From: Campylobacter sp. CCS1377
Lineage (GTDB): Bacteria; Campylobacterota; Campylobacteria; Campylobacterales; Campylobacteraceae
Assembly: GCF_040008265.1 (NCBI RefSeq)
Contig: NZ_CP155620.1
Span: forward strand, 1,550,001 to 1,614,000
DNA: 64,000 bases
Reading direction: 5' to 3'
The stretch's first letter is position 1. Each line of letters begins with the position of its first letter. The notes beneath the pieces were generated by a model. It was not told the origin of the DNA and did no database searches. It saw only the letters and a list, made by a program, of their open reading frames with translations. Shown here in pieces: positions 1 through 8,453 of the stretch. The translations under genes were made by a program, and so were the position numbers.

Positions 1-27
1 AAATTTAGAAATTCTTAAAGGAAATTC

Positions 28-294
28 ATGGAAAGTACTCTTGTGGCTCTTGGCGTACAAACCTTTAAAGTAACTTTAATGCTTTCTTTACCTATGCTTT
101 TAGCTGGGCTTATTGCTGGGCTTATTATTAGTATTTTTCAAGCTACAACGCAAATCAATGAAATGACTCTTTCTTTTGTGCCAAAAATCATTTTAGTTGT
201 AATTGTAATAATTTTTTTAATGCCTTGGATGACGACAACTATGATTGATTTTACTACCAATATTTTTAACCAAATTCCGACTTTTATCAAATGA
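28..294 (+). CDS. fliQ: Flagellar type III export protein FliQ
   Basis: This 88-residue inner-membrane protein belongs to the FliQ/SpaQ family, a component of the FliPQR export gate of the flagellar type III secretion apparatus. Two long hydrophobic helices are visible (about residues 12-38 and 51-75). The intervening segment QATTQINEMTLSFVPKI is the family's characteristic cytoplasmic loop. The length is normal for FliQ (about 88-90). The start has an AAAGGA ribosome site 6-7 bases upstream. The stop overlaps the murB start by four bases (ATGA), so the two are probably translationally coupled, an arrangement I remember from C. jejuni. The identification is firm; the promoter lies outside the window. 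Confidence 0.97.
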   Translation: MESTLVALGVQTFKVTLMLSLPMLLAGLIAGLIISIFQATTQINEMTLSFVPKIILVVIVIIFLMPWMTTTMIDFTTNIFNQIPTFIK

Positions 295-1067
295 TTATTG
301 ATTTTAAGAAATATTCCTCCGTTCACATAGGCGATAAATTTGAAGTGCAAATTTTAGAAAAAATCAGTGATTTTGATGGTTTTTTAATCGGCGGGGCAAA
401 TAATTTACTTATAAGTCCTAAGCCTAAAAATTTAGCCATTTTGGGCGAAAATTTTGATTTTATTGAAATTTTGGATCAAAACAAAGATTTTATCCATATT
501 CGCATAGGTTGCAAAACAAAATCTAATAAAATATACCGCTTTGCAAAAGAAAAAAATCTTCGTGGTTTTGAATATCTTAGCAAAATTCCTGGCACACTTG
601 GTGGACTTTTAAAAATGAATGCGGGACTTAAAGGGGAATGTATCAGTCAAAATTTAGTCAAAATTGCTACCCCAAAGGGTGAAATTTTACGCGAAAACAT
701 CGGTTTTGATTATCGCTTTTGTCCTTTAAATATGCCTTTTTTTTGGGCTGAATTTAAGCTTGATTTTGGCTTTGATAAAACAAAAGATGAGAATTTAAAA
801 AATGCAAGGAGTAATCAACCAAGCGGAGCAAGTTTTGGATCTATCTTTAAAAATCCTAAAGGAGATTTTGCAGGAAGACTTATAGAAGCTGTAGGACTTA
901 AAGGCTTTAGTAGAGGAGATGCAATGCTAAGTGATAAACACGCAAATTTTTTAATCAACAAAAAAAATGCAAGTTTTGAAGACGCGATTTTCCTTATAGG
1001 GCTTGCAAGAAAAAAGGTATTTGAAGAATTTGGCATTGAACTAGAAAACGAAGTTATCATCATTTAA
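291..1067 (+). CDS. murB: UDP-N-acetylenolpyruvoylglucosamine reductase MurB
   Basis: MurB catalyses the NADPH- and FAD-dependent reduction of enolpyruvyl-UDP-GlcNAc to UDP-MurNAc, the second committed step of peptidoglycan precursor synthesis in the cytoplasm. The FAD-binding motif GGANNLL is at about residues 34-40. The segment IPGTLGGLLKMNAG is near residue 101. The catalytic-serine region SGASFGSIFKNP lies near residue 180, and the last visible element is a Glu-containing C-terminus (EELENEV-like). At 258 residues it is shorter than E. coli MurB (about 340) and matches the compact type II form of epsilonproteobacteria. It overlaps fliQ by four bases and converges with the next gene, overlapping it by eight bases. 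Confidence 0.95.
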   Translation: MIIDFKKYSSVHIGDKFEVQILEKISDFDGFLIGGANNLLISPKPKNLAILGENFDFIEILDQNKDFIHIRIGCKTKSNKIYRFAKEKNLRGFEYLSKIPGTLGGLLKMNAGLKGECISQNLVKIATPKGEILRENIGFDYRFCPLNMPFFWAEFKLDFGFDKTKDENLKNARSNQPSGASFGSIFKNPKGDFAGRLIEAVGLKGFSRGDAMLSDKHANFLINKKNASFEDAIFLIGLARKKVFEEFGIELENEVIII

Positions 1068-1749
1068 GTATTTTATCTGAATGAGTAAGAATTTCCTCGC
1101 TAATGGTCTTTGATAAAAGCTCCAAAGTCTTTTGATAATCTTTTTCTTGACTACTTTCGCCTATTTTAAAATCTATGCCTAAGTTTCTATTTTGCTTTAT
1201 TTTTTGATTTTTTGCATCTATAATACTATAATTAAGCTTTGTTTTAACGGTTTTTATATCAAAAAGCATATAATTTGTAATTTCTATATAAAAATCATCT
1301 AAATTAATCACAATAATGTAATCAGCTTGTTTTATAAAATTTTTAATGCTTTGTTTTTGATTTTTCATAAACCATCTTGCATCATAAAGCAAAGAATATT
1401 GAAAATCTTTATGTTTTTTTGCATCAAGTTGTGTGATTACGCTTTCAACTAAGTCCTTAGAAAAATGATAAGCACTTTTTTTAAAGTCTTTCAAAACAAA
1501 TCCATAATAAGGAGTAAATGTTGTCAAAATAACAAATTTTTTACCGCGTAACCAAACAATAAATTCTTGATTATTTTCAAATTTAGTATCCCAAATTTGC
1601 TTATTTAATTCATCATTAATTTGATCCTTAAGTTCAATAATTTCATAATTTTCTCTATAAATTTTTATCAATTTTTTTTGCGTAAAATCATTGGCATAAA
1701 CATTTTGAAAAAAAATGGGCAACATTAAAGAAAACAAGAAAAATTTCAT
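1060..1749 (-). CDS. Putative periplasmic protein of unknown function
   Basis: The product has 229 residues. It opens with a signal peptide: charged MK, a hydrophobic stretch FFLFSLMLPIFF, and a probable cleavage after VYA near residue 19. The mature part is rich in Lys, Asp, Ile and Tyr and shows no motif I recognise. Position next to cysQ matches a C. jejuni gene remembered as Cj1680c, annotated only as periplasmic. The gene is transcribed with cysQ upstream (nine-base gap) and converges on murB. No lipobox or membrane anchor other than the signal peptide is visible, so a soluble periplasmic location is the best inference. Confidence 0.8.
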   Translation of the reverse strand: MKFFLFSLMLPIFFQNVYANDFTQKKLIKIYRENYEIIELKDQINDELNKQIWDTKFENNQEFIVWLRGKKFVILTTFTPYYGFVLKDFKKSAYHFSKDLVESVITQLDAKKHKDFQYSLLYDARWFMKNQKQSIKNFIKQADYIIVINLDDFYIEITNYMLFDIKTVKTKLNYSIIDAKNQKIKQNRNLGIDFKIGESSQEKDYQKTLELLSKTISEEILTHSDKILK

Positions 1750-1758
1750 TTTTGCCTT

Positions 1759-2532
1759 TCAAAAATTTCCATCAATAAATTCTTGCAAATATTCTTTTTG
1801 ACTAAGTGCGATAAAAGATTGAGATTGTAAATTTAAAGCATTGTATGTTAGCATTTTGCCATTAAAATCGCACATAATGCCTTCATTTTTGTTAATCAAA
1901 AAATCCCCCGCTGCTATATCCCAAATACTAAGACCCTTATTGCGTTTATAAACCCCAGCCTTGCCTTCCAAAAGAGCACAAAATTTAAGTCCCGAACTAA
2001 TACTTAAAGGCTTAAGATAATGTTTGTTAATAAATTCTTGCTCACATTTTTTACGATGATAAATGCTTAAAAGGGCTGTATTTTTATTTTGCTCGAAAAT
2101 TTCAAGATTTTTTTGCAAAACTGCGCTATTTTTATACACTTTAGTATGACAATGCGCGTAGTATATATCCATAGTTGTAGGACTTTGAATTAAAGCTAAA
2201 ACCGGACGCATTTTATCAATCAAAGCAATTAAAATACAATACTCGTTAGAATTTTTTAAAAATCCACTCGTGCCATCAAGAGGATCAATGAGCCAAAAAG
2301 TTTGAAAATTTTTGCGCTCTTCTATGCTTGGAATACACTCTTCAGATAAAATAGCAATATCGCTTGTTTGAAGTGCATCACTTAAAATTTCATTAGAAAT
2401 AATATCTGCTGAACTGATAGGACTTCCGTCTTCTTTTTGCCAAATTTTTAAATTTTCTTTTTCTTTTAAAATGGCTTTAGAGGCTTCATTGCTTGCTTTT
2501 AAAGCAAGTTCAAGTAAATAATCTAAATTCAT
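1759..2532 (-). CDS. cysQ: CysQ-like 3'(2'),5'-bisphosphate nucleotidase / inositol monophosphatase family
   Basis: This belongs to the Mg-dependent, Li-sensitive phosphatase family. CysQ hydrolyses 3'-phosphoadenosine 5'-phosphate, a product of sulfate assimilation, to AMP. Metal-binding motifs are in order: SEE near residue 83, DPLDGTSGFLK near residue 102 (both Asp and the Gly-Thr pair present) and WDIAAGD near residue 206. The length of 257 residues is normal. It is followed closely by the putative periplasmic gene and is separated from gltA by about 125 bases containing a hairpin. Substrate specificity within the family cannot be read from motifs alone; an inositol or sugar phosphate is the alternative. 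Confidence 0.85.
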   Translation of the reverse strand: MNLDYLLELALKASNEASKAILKEKENLKIWQKEDGSPISSADIISNEILSDALQTSDIAILSEECIPSIEERKNFQTFWLIDPLDGTSGFLKNSNEYCILIALIDKMRPVLALIQSPTTMDIYYAHCHTKVYKNSAVLQKNLEIFEQNKNTALLSIYHRKKCEQEFINKHYLKPLSISSGLKFCALLEGKAGVYKRNKGLSIWDIAAGDFLINKNEGIMCDFNGKMLTYNALNLQSQSFIALSQKEYLQEFIDGNF

Positions 2533-2628
2533 AAAACCCCTCTTAAAACAAAATAAATGTATTTTATCTACAAGCTAATAAAAAGAGCATTAAAAAGATT
2601 TTTATTGCTAAAAAAGATCGTAGTGAAT

Positions 2629-2653
2629 AATTTGCAGGCAAAACCTGCAAATT
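2629..2653 (-). terminator. Hairpin downstream of gltA
   Basis: A perfect inverted repeat with 10-bp arms (AATTTGCAGG / CCTGCAAATT) and a five-base loop lies six bases past the gltA stop. On the minus strand no strong T run follows, so it may be a weak intrinsic terminator or a 3'-end stabiliser. Confidence 0.6.
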
Positions 2654-2657
2654 TAAA

Positions 2658-3926
2658 TTACATTTTTTTTACTTCACCTGTGTAAAGCTGTCTTGGACGA
2701 ACAATTTTTAAAGTCTCTTGCTCTTTAAGCTCTATCCATTGTGCGATCCATCCTGGAGTACGGCCAATCACAAAAAGTACCGCAAACATTTCATTTGGAA
2801 TTCCTAAAGCTTTTAAGATTAAACCACTATGGAAATCAACATTTGGATATAAATTTCTTTGCACAAAATAATCATCACTCAAAGCAATTTCTTCTATTCT
2901 TGAAGCCACTTTGATTAAATTTGTATCAATACCAATCTCATCAATGAGCTGATCACGAAGTTTTTTAAGCACTTTTGCGCGTGGATCAAAATTCTTATAA
3001 ACACGGTGTCCAAAGCCCATTAAACGGAAAGGATCATTTTTATCTTTTGCTTTTTTGATAAATTCATCAACTCTATCCACTGTACCAATTTGCTCAAGCA
3101 TTCTAATCACGCCCTCATTAGCTCCCCCATGCGCATGTCCCCAAAGTGCACCAATAGCCGAAGAAATACAAGAATAAGGATGCGCATGAGTTGAACCCAC
3201 CGCACGCACAGTTGAAGTTGAAGCATTTTGCTCATGATCAGCATGAAGCATAAATACTGTATCAAGTGCCTTTACCTCGATAGGCTTAAGCTCTACATGA
3301 TCGTATGGATAAGTTCTTAGCATATACAAGAAATTTTCAGTAAAACCACGATCTAAATTTGGATACGCCATAGGAAAACCGTGCTTATAACGATAAGCAG
3401 TTGCTGCAATGGTTGGAATTTTTGCTACAATTCTTGCTGCCATTTCCATGTATTCTTCTCTTACATCCATATTTAAATGATCAGGATAAAAGGTTGAAAG
3501 TGAAGCTACCGCGGCTTGTAAAACTGCCATAGGATGTGCATTATCAGGGAAAGCATCAAAAAGTTTATGCATACCTTCGTGGATAAAAGATCGCTTTTTA
3601 AGCTCATACCTAAAAGACTCTAGCCTCTGACTACTTGGAAGTTCTTTATAAAGCAAAAGATGCACCACATCCAAGAAAAGCTTATTTTCAGCAAGCCACT
3701 CTATAGGATAACCACGGTGCATTAAAGTCCCATTTTCGCCATCTATATAAGTAATATCTGACTTACAAGTTGCAGTTGAAGTTAAACCCTCATCATAAGA
3801 AAACATTCCTGTTTGTTTATAAAGGCTTGACATGTCAATAACACTTGGACCAATTGTTGCATCATAAATTGGAAACTCGAAACTCTTGCCATTTCTATTG
3901 TCTGTTAAAGTTACTGAATTTGACAT
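2658..3926 (-). CDS. gltA: Citrate synthase, type II
   Basis: Citrate synthase condenses acetyl-CoA and oxaloacetate, the entry step of the citric acid cycle. All catalytic elements are visible: FMLHADHEQNAST (first catalytic His region), LWGHAHGGANEGV (second His), GFGHRVYKNFDPRAK (substrate-binding Arg/His) and VDFHSG (catalytic Asp). The length of 422 residues is typical of the hexameric Gram-negative enzyme. The ATG is preceded by AAGGAG and by a TAGAAT -10-like element on the minus strand. The gene appears monocistronic, with a hairpin after its stop. Confidence 0.97.
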   Translation of the reverse strand: MSNSVTLTDNRNGKSFEFPIYDATIGPSVIDMSSLYKQTGMFSYDEGLTSTATCKSDITYIDGENGTLMHRGYPIEWLAENKLFLDVVHLLLYKELPSSQRLESFRYELKKRSFIHEGMHKLFDAFPDNAHPMAVLQAAVASLSTFYPDHLNMDVREEYMEMAARIVAKIPTIAATAYRYKHGFPMAYPNLDRGFTENFLYMLRTYPYDHVELKPIEVKALDTVFMLHADHEQNASTSTVRAVGSTHAHPYSCISSAIGALWGHAHGGANEGVIRMLEQIGTVDRVDEFIKKAKDKNDPFRLMGFGHRVYKNFDPRAKVLKKLRDQLIDEIGIDTNLIKVASRIEEIALSDDYFVQRNLYPNVDFHSGLILKALGIPNEMFAVLFVIGRTPGWIAQWIELKEQETLKIVRPRQLYTGEVKKM

Positions 3927-3957
3927 TTTTTCTCCTTAATTTTTACACTCAAAAAAC

Positions 3958-3963
3958 ATTCTA
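3958..3963 (-). promoter_or_regulatory. Likely -10 element for gltA
   Basis: On the minus strand TAGAAT lies about 32 bases upstream of the gltA ATG, preceded by T-rich DNA. This fits Campylobacter sigma-70 promoters, which rely on a -10 box plus upstream T tracts. It is a sequence match only. Confidence 0.45.
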
Positions 3964-4039
3964 ACAAAAAACATCTTTTTTTTACAAAATGGCATATTTT
4001 TTTCAAAAAGTGTGTTTGATTTATGAGTAAAAAAGTAAC

Positions 4040-5230
4040 TTAATTTTCACTCACTACTTTTTTATAATTTGAAATAAATTTAATCAAACTCATCACCACA
4101 ACAGCTTCAAGTAATGCTGTTAAAATCAAAGCTGAGTAAAGATTTTCAGAAATCAGTTTTACATTGTAAGATAAGGTAGCTGTTGCAATTAGTAAAGTTA
4201 AAGGCATAGAATGACTTAAACCAAATAAAACAGTATTTTTCAATCCTATACTTTTAACAAACACTCCAGCGCTTACAATCCTTAAAGCCATCATTACAAA
4301 GAGTAAAATCACGGCATTTAAAACCACAGTATAATCGCTTAGTATTTTTACATTAAAAGTGGAACCTATATAAATAAAAAATATAGGGATTAAAAAACCA
4401 TAACCAAAACTCGAAAGTTTATGCTCCAAATCCTTTTTATGGTCAAAAAATGTTGCGATAAATGATCCAGCAATAAAGGCTCCCAAAGCAATTTCTAATT
4501 TTGCAACCACCATAGCTGCGATAATTAAAATAAAAATAGCCATACAAAATCTTATATCTTTTTCATTCTTATCTTCCCATGGCATTAAAACGATTTTTAG
4601 TTGTGGATACCACCAAAAAAGCACCCCAAGAAGTTTAAAAACTAGCAAACAAAGACTTAAAAATAAAGTTAAATAAAAAATACTTTGGCCTAGTTCAAAT
4701 ACCGATGAATTTCTAAGCAAAGCCCCCATAATCGTAAGCAATATAATGCTTATTACTTCAGCCAAAGTTGCAACCAGCATTGAAATTTTAAGCCAATAAC
4801 AATCCTTACCAAATTCCTTAAACAAAACCGATAAAAGTCCAACGCTCATCACAGGAATGATAATGATAAAAATATAAGATAATTTTTCTATACTAAAAAC
4901 CAAAACCAAAGAAATTAAATACAATAAAGTAATATAATAAAAACTCTTTTTAAGTAAATCCTTTGGCATATTAAACAAAAGACGCAAATTCACTTCCATT
5001 CCAGCTATAAACATCAGATAGTAAAAGCCTACATTTGCTAAAAGTTTAAAATTCTCGCTCGTACTAATAAAACCAAAATAAGCTACTACTGCACCTAAAA
5101 TAATTTCCATTGCAGAGATAGGCAAACGAAAAAACTTTGCCATATAAGGCGAAAGCAATAAGCAAATTGCAATTACAATTAAATTTTTTAAATCAATTAA
5201 GCCTTGTGGATCAATGGCACTCGGATGCAA
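4040..5230 (-). CDS. CPA2-family cation/proton antiporter-like membrane protein
   Basis: A polytopic inner-membrane protein of 396 residues with about 11-12 hydrophobic helices, resembling the membrane domain of Na+/H+ or K+/H+ exchangers of the CPA2 (KefB/NapA) family. Family features include RLPISAMEIILGAVVAYFG near the N-terminus, GFYYLMFIAGMEV (NapA-like helix with acidic Glu) and LEIALGAFIAGSF around residue 240. No C-terminal TrkA-N (NAD-binding) domain is present, so it is the membrane unit alone. The start is TTG at 5230, inside the 3' end of bioB (20-base overlap), suggesting translational coupling. Transported ion and regulation are unknown. Confidence 0.82.
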   Translation of the reverse strand: MHPSAIDPQGLIDLKNLIVIAICLLLSPYMAKFFRLPISAMEIILGAVVAYFGFISTSENFKLLANVGFYYLMFIAGMEVNLRLLFNMPKDLLKKSFYYITLLYLISLVLVFSIEKLSYIFIIIIPVMSVGLLSVLFKEFGKDCYWLKISMLVATLAEVISIILLTIMGALLRNSSVFELGQSIFYLTLFLSLCLLVFKLLGVLFWWYPQLKIVLMPWEDKNEKDIRFCMAIFILIIAAMVVAKLEIALGAFIAGSFIATFFDHKKDLEHKLSSFGYGFLIPIFFIYIGSTFNVKILSDYTVVLNAVILLFVMMALRIVSAGVFVKSIGLKNTVLFGLSHSMPLTLLIATATLSYNVKLISENLYSALILTALLEAVVVMSLIKFISNYKKVVSEN

Positions 5231-6047
5231 AAGTAAATCCCATTTCTTTCAATTTTATTAAATCCTTACTTGGCTCTTCACCCTTAGTGGTAAGATAATC
5301 CCCTATCACAATAGCTCCTGCTCCTGCGTTAAAAATCTCATATTGTCTTTCTTTTAAAACAAATTCACGCCCACCTGCTACCATAACAACAGAATTTGGC
5401 AAAGCTTCTTTAGTATCACGCACAATTTTTAAAGCTTCATCGGCACTTAATTTTGACACTTGTAGTTTTAAATTCTCATTAGCGATGAAAAAATTCACAG
5501 GGGTTGAAAAGGGCTGTAATTCTTGTAAAGATTTTCTAAAACTTATCCTATCTTCTTCACTTTCTCCCATGCCATAAATTCCACCACAACAAAGCATAAG
5601 CCCTGCTTCTTTGGCATTTAAATTGGTTTGAAATCTGCTTTCCCAAGTATGAGTGGTGCAAATTTTTTCAAAATATTCTTTTGAAGTTTCAAGGTTGTGA
5701 TTATAAGAAAAAATCCCCGCTTTTTTAAGCTCCTTAAGCTGTTCCACATTCGCCATTCCATTACAAGCAATTAAAAGCAAATTTGACACTTCTTTTTGCA
5801 CTGCCTTTGCGGCCTTGCAAACATATTCTAATTTCTCATCATCAAGCCCAAGTCCTGCGGTAACTAAACAAAAGCCTAAAGCTTCGTTTTTTTTCGCCAT
5901 TTTAGCTTCTAAAACGATTTGTGAAATTTCTTTTTGGCGATATTTTTGTATAGGTGTTTTTACATAGGCACTTTGAGTGCAGTATTTACAATCCTCCGAA
6001 CAATTTCCACTGGCTATGTTTGAAATAGCACAAAGCATTATTTGCAT
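5211..6047 (-). CDS. bioB: Biotin synthase BioB
   Basis: BioB is a radical SAM enzyme that inserts sulfur into dethiobiotin to form biotin. The CxxxCxxC cluster motif is present as GNCSEDCKYCTQSA near residue 15. Later motifs include CNGMANVEQ and, around residue 155, LCCGGIYGMGES. At 278 residues it is shorter than E. coli BioB (346), as expected for the compact epsilonproteobacterial form. The ATG has AAAGGA six bases upstream, directly after the topA stop. An alternative ATG lies three codons in. The topA-bioB-antiporter order, all on the minus strand, indicates one transcript. Confidence 0.95.
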   Translation of the reverse strand: MQIMLCAISNIASGNCSEDCKYCTQSAYVKTPIQKYRQKEISQIVLEAKMAKKNEALGFCLVTAGLGLDDEKLEYVCKAAKAVQKEVSNLLLIACNGMANVEQLKELKKAGIFSYNHNLETSKEYFEKICTTHTWESRFQTNLNAKEAGLMLCCGGIYGMGESEEDRISFRKSLQELQPFSTPVNFFIANENLKLQVSKLSADEALKIVRDTKEALPNSVVMVAGGREFVLKERQYEIFNAGAGAIVIGDYLTTKGEEPSKDLIKLKEMGFTFASECH

Positions 6048-6048
6048 T

Positions 6049-8139
6049 TTAATCCTTTATTTCTTTTTTAATCTTGCATTTTAAACATTCTAAAAATGTG
6101 CCTTTTTTGAGTTCTTTTATCACTAAATTTTCACCACATTCTTCGCATTTTTCATCACTTGGTTTGTACTTGCTTATAAAATTACATTTTGGATAAACAC
6201 TGCAACCATAAAATTTACCGCGTTTAGAAAAACGCTCTACTATCTCGCCTTCTTTGCAGCTTGGGCAAGTAATACCTATGCCATTTGCTTTGGCTTTTGG
6301 CGCCTCTTCGCTTTTATTTTCGCTTTTTAAATTCCTTGAATATTTACATTTTGGAAAATTCAAACACGCTATAAACTCGCCATATCTGCCTTTTCTAATG
6401 GCAAGCTCACCACCACAATCAGGGCAAGTTTCGCCCAATTTTGTCACCGTTTTTAAACTTGCGATTTTTGTTTTTCCTTCTTCAATTTTTCTCATAAAAG
6501 GATAGTAAAATTCTTTTAAAGTTTCTTGCCAATCTGCTTTATCTTCGGCAATTTCATCTAAAGTATTTTCTAAATTTGAAGTGAATTTACTATCGACTAT
6601 ATCGCTGAAATTTTTTTCAAGTACTTCAGTAACCGTAAAAGCAACTTCACTAGGAATGAGTTGTTTTTTATCAATTTTCACATAATCACGACTCGTAAGG
6701 ATAGAAATCGTCGGTGCATAAGTTGATGGACGCCCTATTCCTAAACTTTCGAGCTTTTTTACAAGTCCAGCTTCAGAATACCTTGAAGGTGGTTCTGTAA
6801 AATGAGAGTTTATTTCTAAATTTTGTATTTTTAAATTCTCACCGATTTTAAAATTTGGCAAAATTTTATCCTTATCCATATCGCCATAAACCTTATAATA
6901 TCCATCAAAAAGGATTTTTCTACCGCTTATCTTAAATACAGCCTTATCGTTATTTACAAAGACATTTTGAGTTTGCGAAATAGCAGGATTCATTTGACAA
7001 GCTAGGAAACGATTATAAATTAAACTATAAAGTTTTAACTCATCTTTATCTAAAAATTTAGCCGCAATTTGCGGAGTAAAACTTAAATTTGTAGGACGAA
7101 TGGCTTCGTGCGCTTCTTGTGCACCTTTTGTCTTTGTGGCATAAACATTGGCTTTGCTTGGCAAATATTCTTTTCCAAAATTTTCTTTTATAAACACCCT
7201 TGCATTTTCAACTGCTTCTTTGGCTAAATTTAAACTATCTGTTCTCATATAGGTAATAACGCCCATTATACCCTCGTGAGTATTTACTCCTTCATAAAGT
7301 TTTTGCGCTATCATCATAGTTTTTTTAGGATTAAACCCCAAACGATTGCTCGCGCTTTGTTGTAAAGTAGAAGTCATAAAAGGCGGTGGTGGGGTAATTT
7401 TTCTTTCTTTGCTTTCTATATCACTTATGGTGTAATTTTCATTTTTACATGCTTCATAAACAAGCTTAGCACGATCTTTGTTTGTAATGGTTAGTTTTTC
7501 GATTTTTGCTTTTTCAAATTCCACAAGTTCTGCTTCTAAATCTTGCTTGAAAATCATATCAATACTAAAATATTCTAATGGAACAAAGGCTTTAATTTCT
7601 TTTTCACGATCTACGATGATTTTTAAAGCAGCACTTTGCACCCTTCCTGCGCTTAAACCTTTTTGAATTTTTTGTCCAAGCAAGGGGCTTAATTTATAAC
7701 CCACAATGCGATCTAGCAAACGCCTAGTCTGCTGGGCATTGACAGAGTGCATATCAAGTTTTCTTGGGTTTTTTAAAGCATTTTCAATAGCACTTTTTGT
7801 GATTTCATGAAAAACGATGCGAGGTAAGGTATTTTCATCTTTTCCTATAGCTTTTGCGATATGATAAGCTATAGCTTCTCCTTCTCTATCCTCATCGGTT
7901 GCAAGATAGATTTGATCTGCTTTTTTAGCCTTTTCTTTAAGCTCTTTTACTAAAGTGCTATGATCACTTGTGATTCTATATTCTGGTACAAATTCATCAT
8001 TGTCTATTTTTATCCCAAAACTTGATTTTGGTAAATCTCTTATATGTCCTTTTGAAGCAATGACCTCATAATCTTTTCCTAAAAAATTCCCTATAGTTTT
8101 GGCTTTTGCTGGGGACTCTACTATGATTAAGTTTTTCAT
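6049..8139 (-). CDS. topA: DNA topoisomerase I
   Basis: Topoisomerase I (type IA) relaxes negative supercoils. The N-terminal Toprim segment IVESPAKAKTIGNFLG is at residues 5-20, the acidic Toprim pair in ATDEDREGEAIAYH near residue 80, and the catalytic tyrosine in GVITYMRTDS near residue 300. Three C-terminal four-cysteine zinc ribbons follow, beginning at CPDCGG, CPSCKEG and CEECGEN (about residues 575, 635 and 670). The length of 696 residues fits Campylobacter TopA. Downstream bioB starts within a few bases. The 315-base region upstream holds an inverted repeat and presumably the promoter. Confidence 0.97.
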   Translation of the reverse strand: MKNLIIVESPAKAKTIGNFLGKDYEVIASKGHIRDLPKSSFGIKIDNDEFVPEYRITSDHSTLVKELKEKAKKADQIYLATDEDREGEAIAYHIAKAIGKDENTLPRIVFHEITKSAIENALKNPRKLDMHSVNAQQTRRLLDRIVGYKLSPLLGQKIQKGLSAGRVQSAALKIIVDREKEIKAFVPLEYFSIDMIFKQDLEAELVEFEKAKIEKLTITNKDRAKLVYEACKNENYTISDIESKERKITPPPPFMTSTLQQSASNRLGFNPKKTMMIAQKLYEGVNTHEGIMGVITYMRTDSLNLAKEAVENARVFIKENFGKEYLPSKANVYATKTKGAQEAHEAIRPTNLSFTPQIAAKFLDKDELKLYSLIYNRFLACQMNPAISQTQNVFVNNDKAVFKISGRKILFDGYYKVYGDMDKDKILPNFKIGENLKIQNLEINSHFTEPPSRYSEAGLVKKLESLGIGRPSTYAPTISILTSRDYVKIDKKQLIPSEVAFTVTEVLEKNFSDIVDSKFTSNLENTLDEIAEDKADWQETLKEFYYPFMRKIEEGKTKIASLKTVTKLGETCPDCGGELAIRKGRYGEFIACLNFPKCKYSRNLKSENKSEEAPKAKANGIGITCPSCKEGEIVERFSKRGKFYGCSVYPKCNFISKYKPSDEKCEECGENLVIKELKKGTFLECLKCKIKKEIKD

Positions 8140-8453
8140 TTTGTACCTTTATAGAAATAAAAAGCTGAATTTAGCTAAAAATTTTTAAAATTTTACTTAT
8201 ATTTTTATTTTTTTAAATCTAAAAATTTTCTAAAATATTTTTAATCTTAATTAAATTTAAGTTTAATTTTAAAAAACTAGAGAGATCCTTCGTTTCACTT
8301 AGGATGACACGCTATTTTCTAAAGATTTAGAATGACGCATTATTCCATCATTCTGAGTGAATGTGAAGAATCTCATTAAATCTTCCTATGTTTTAGTGCA
8401 CTTTTTCGGTTGCTGTTTATGGCTTAGATTAAACGCAAAGATTTTGCCAAAAA
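8140..8453. other. Intergenic region upstream of topA, with dispersed-type repeat
   Basis: There is no gene here that I can support. The first 130 bases are almost pure A/T and probably carry the topA promoter. The centre holds the inverted repeat described separately. A 61-codon plus-strand frame at 8357-8542 lacks a convincing ribosome site and runs into the radical SAM gene on the other strand, so it was not accepted. Confidence 0.6.
8282..8374. repeat. REP-like imperfect inverted repeat
   Basis: The left arm (8282-8308) reads GAGATCCTTCG...TTCACTTAGGATGA. The right arm (8348-8374), read on the other strand, gives GAGATTCTTC...TTCACTCAGAATGA. The arms match at most positions with one single-base gap. 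A shorter internal hairpin pairs AGAATGA (8329-8335) with TCATTCT (8348-8354). The motif resembles the GAGATTCTTCG...CTCAGAATGA palindromic repeat that I know to be dispersed in many unrelated bacteria. No transposase is adjacent. Confidence 0.65.
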
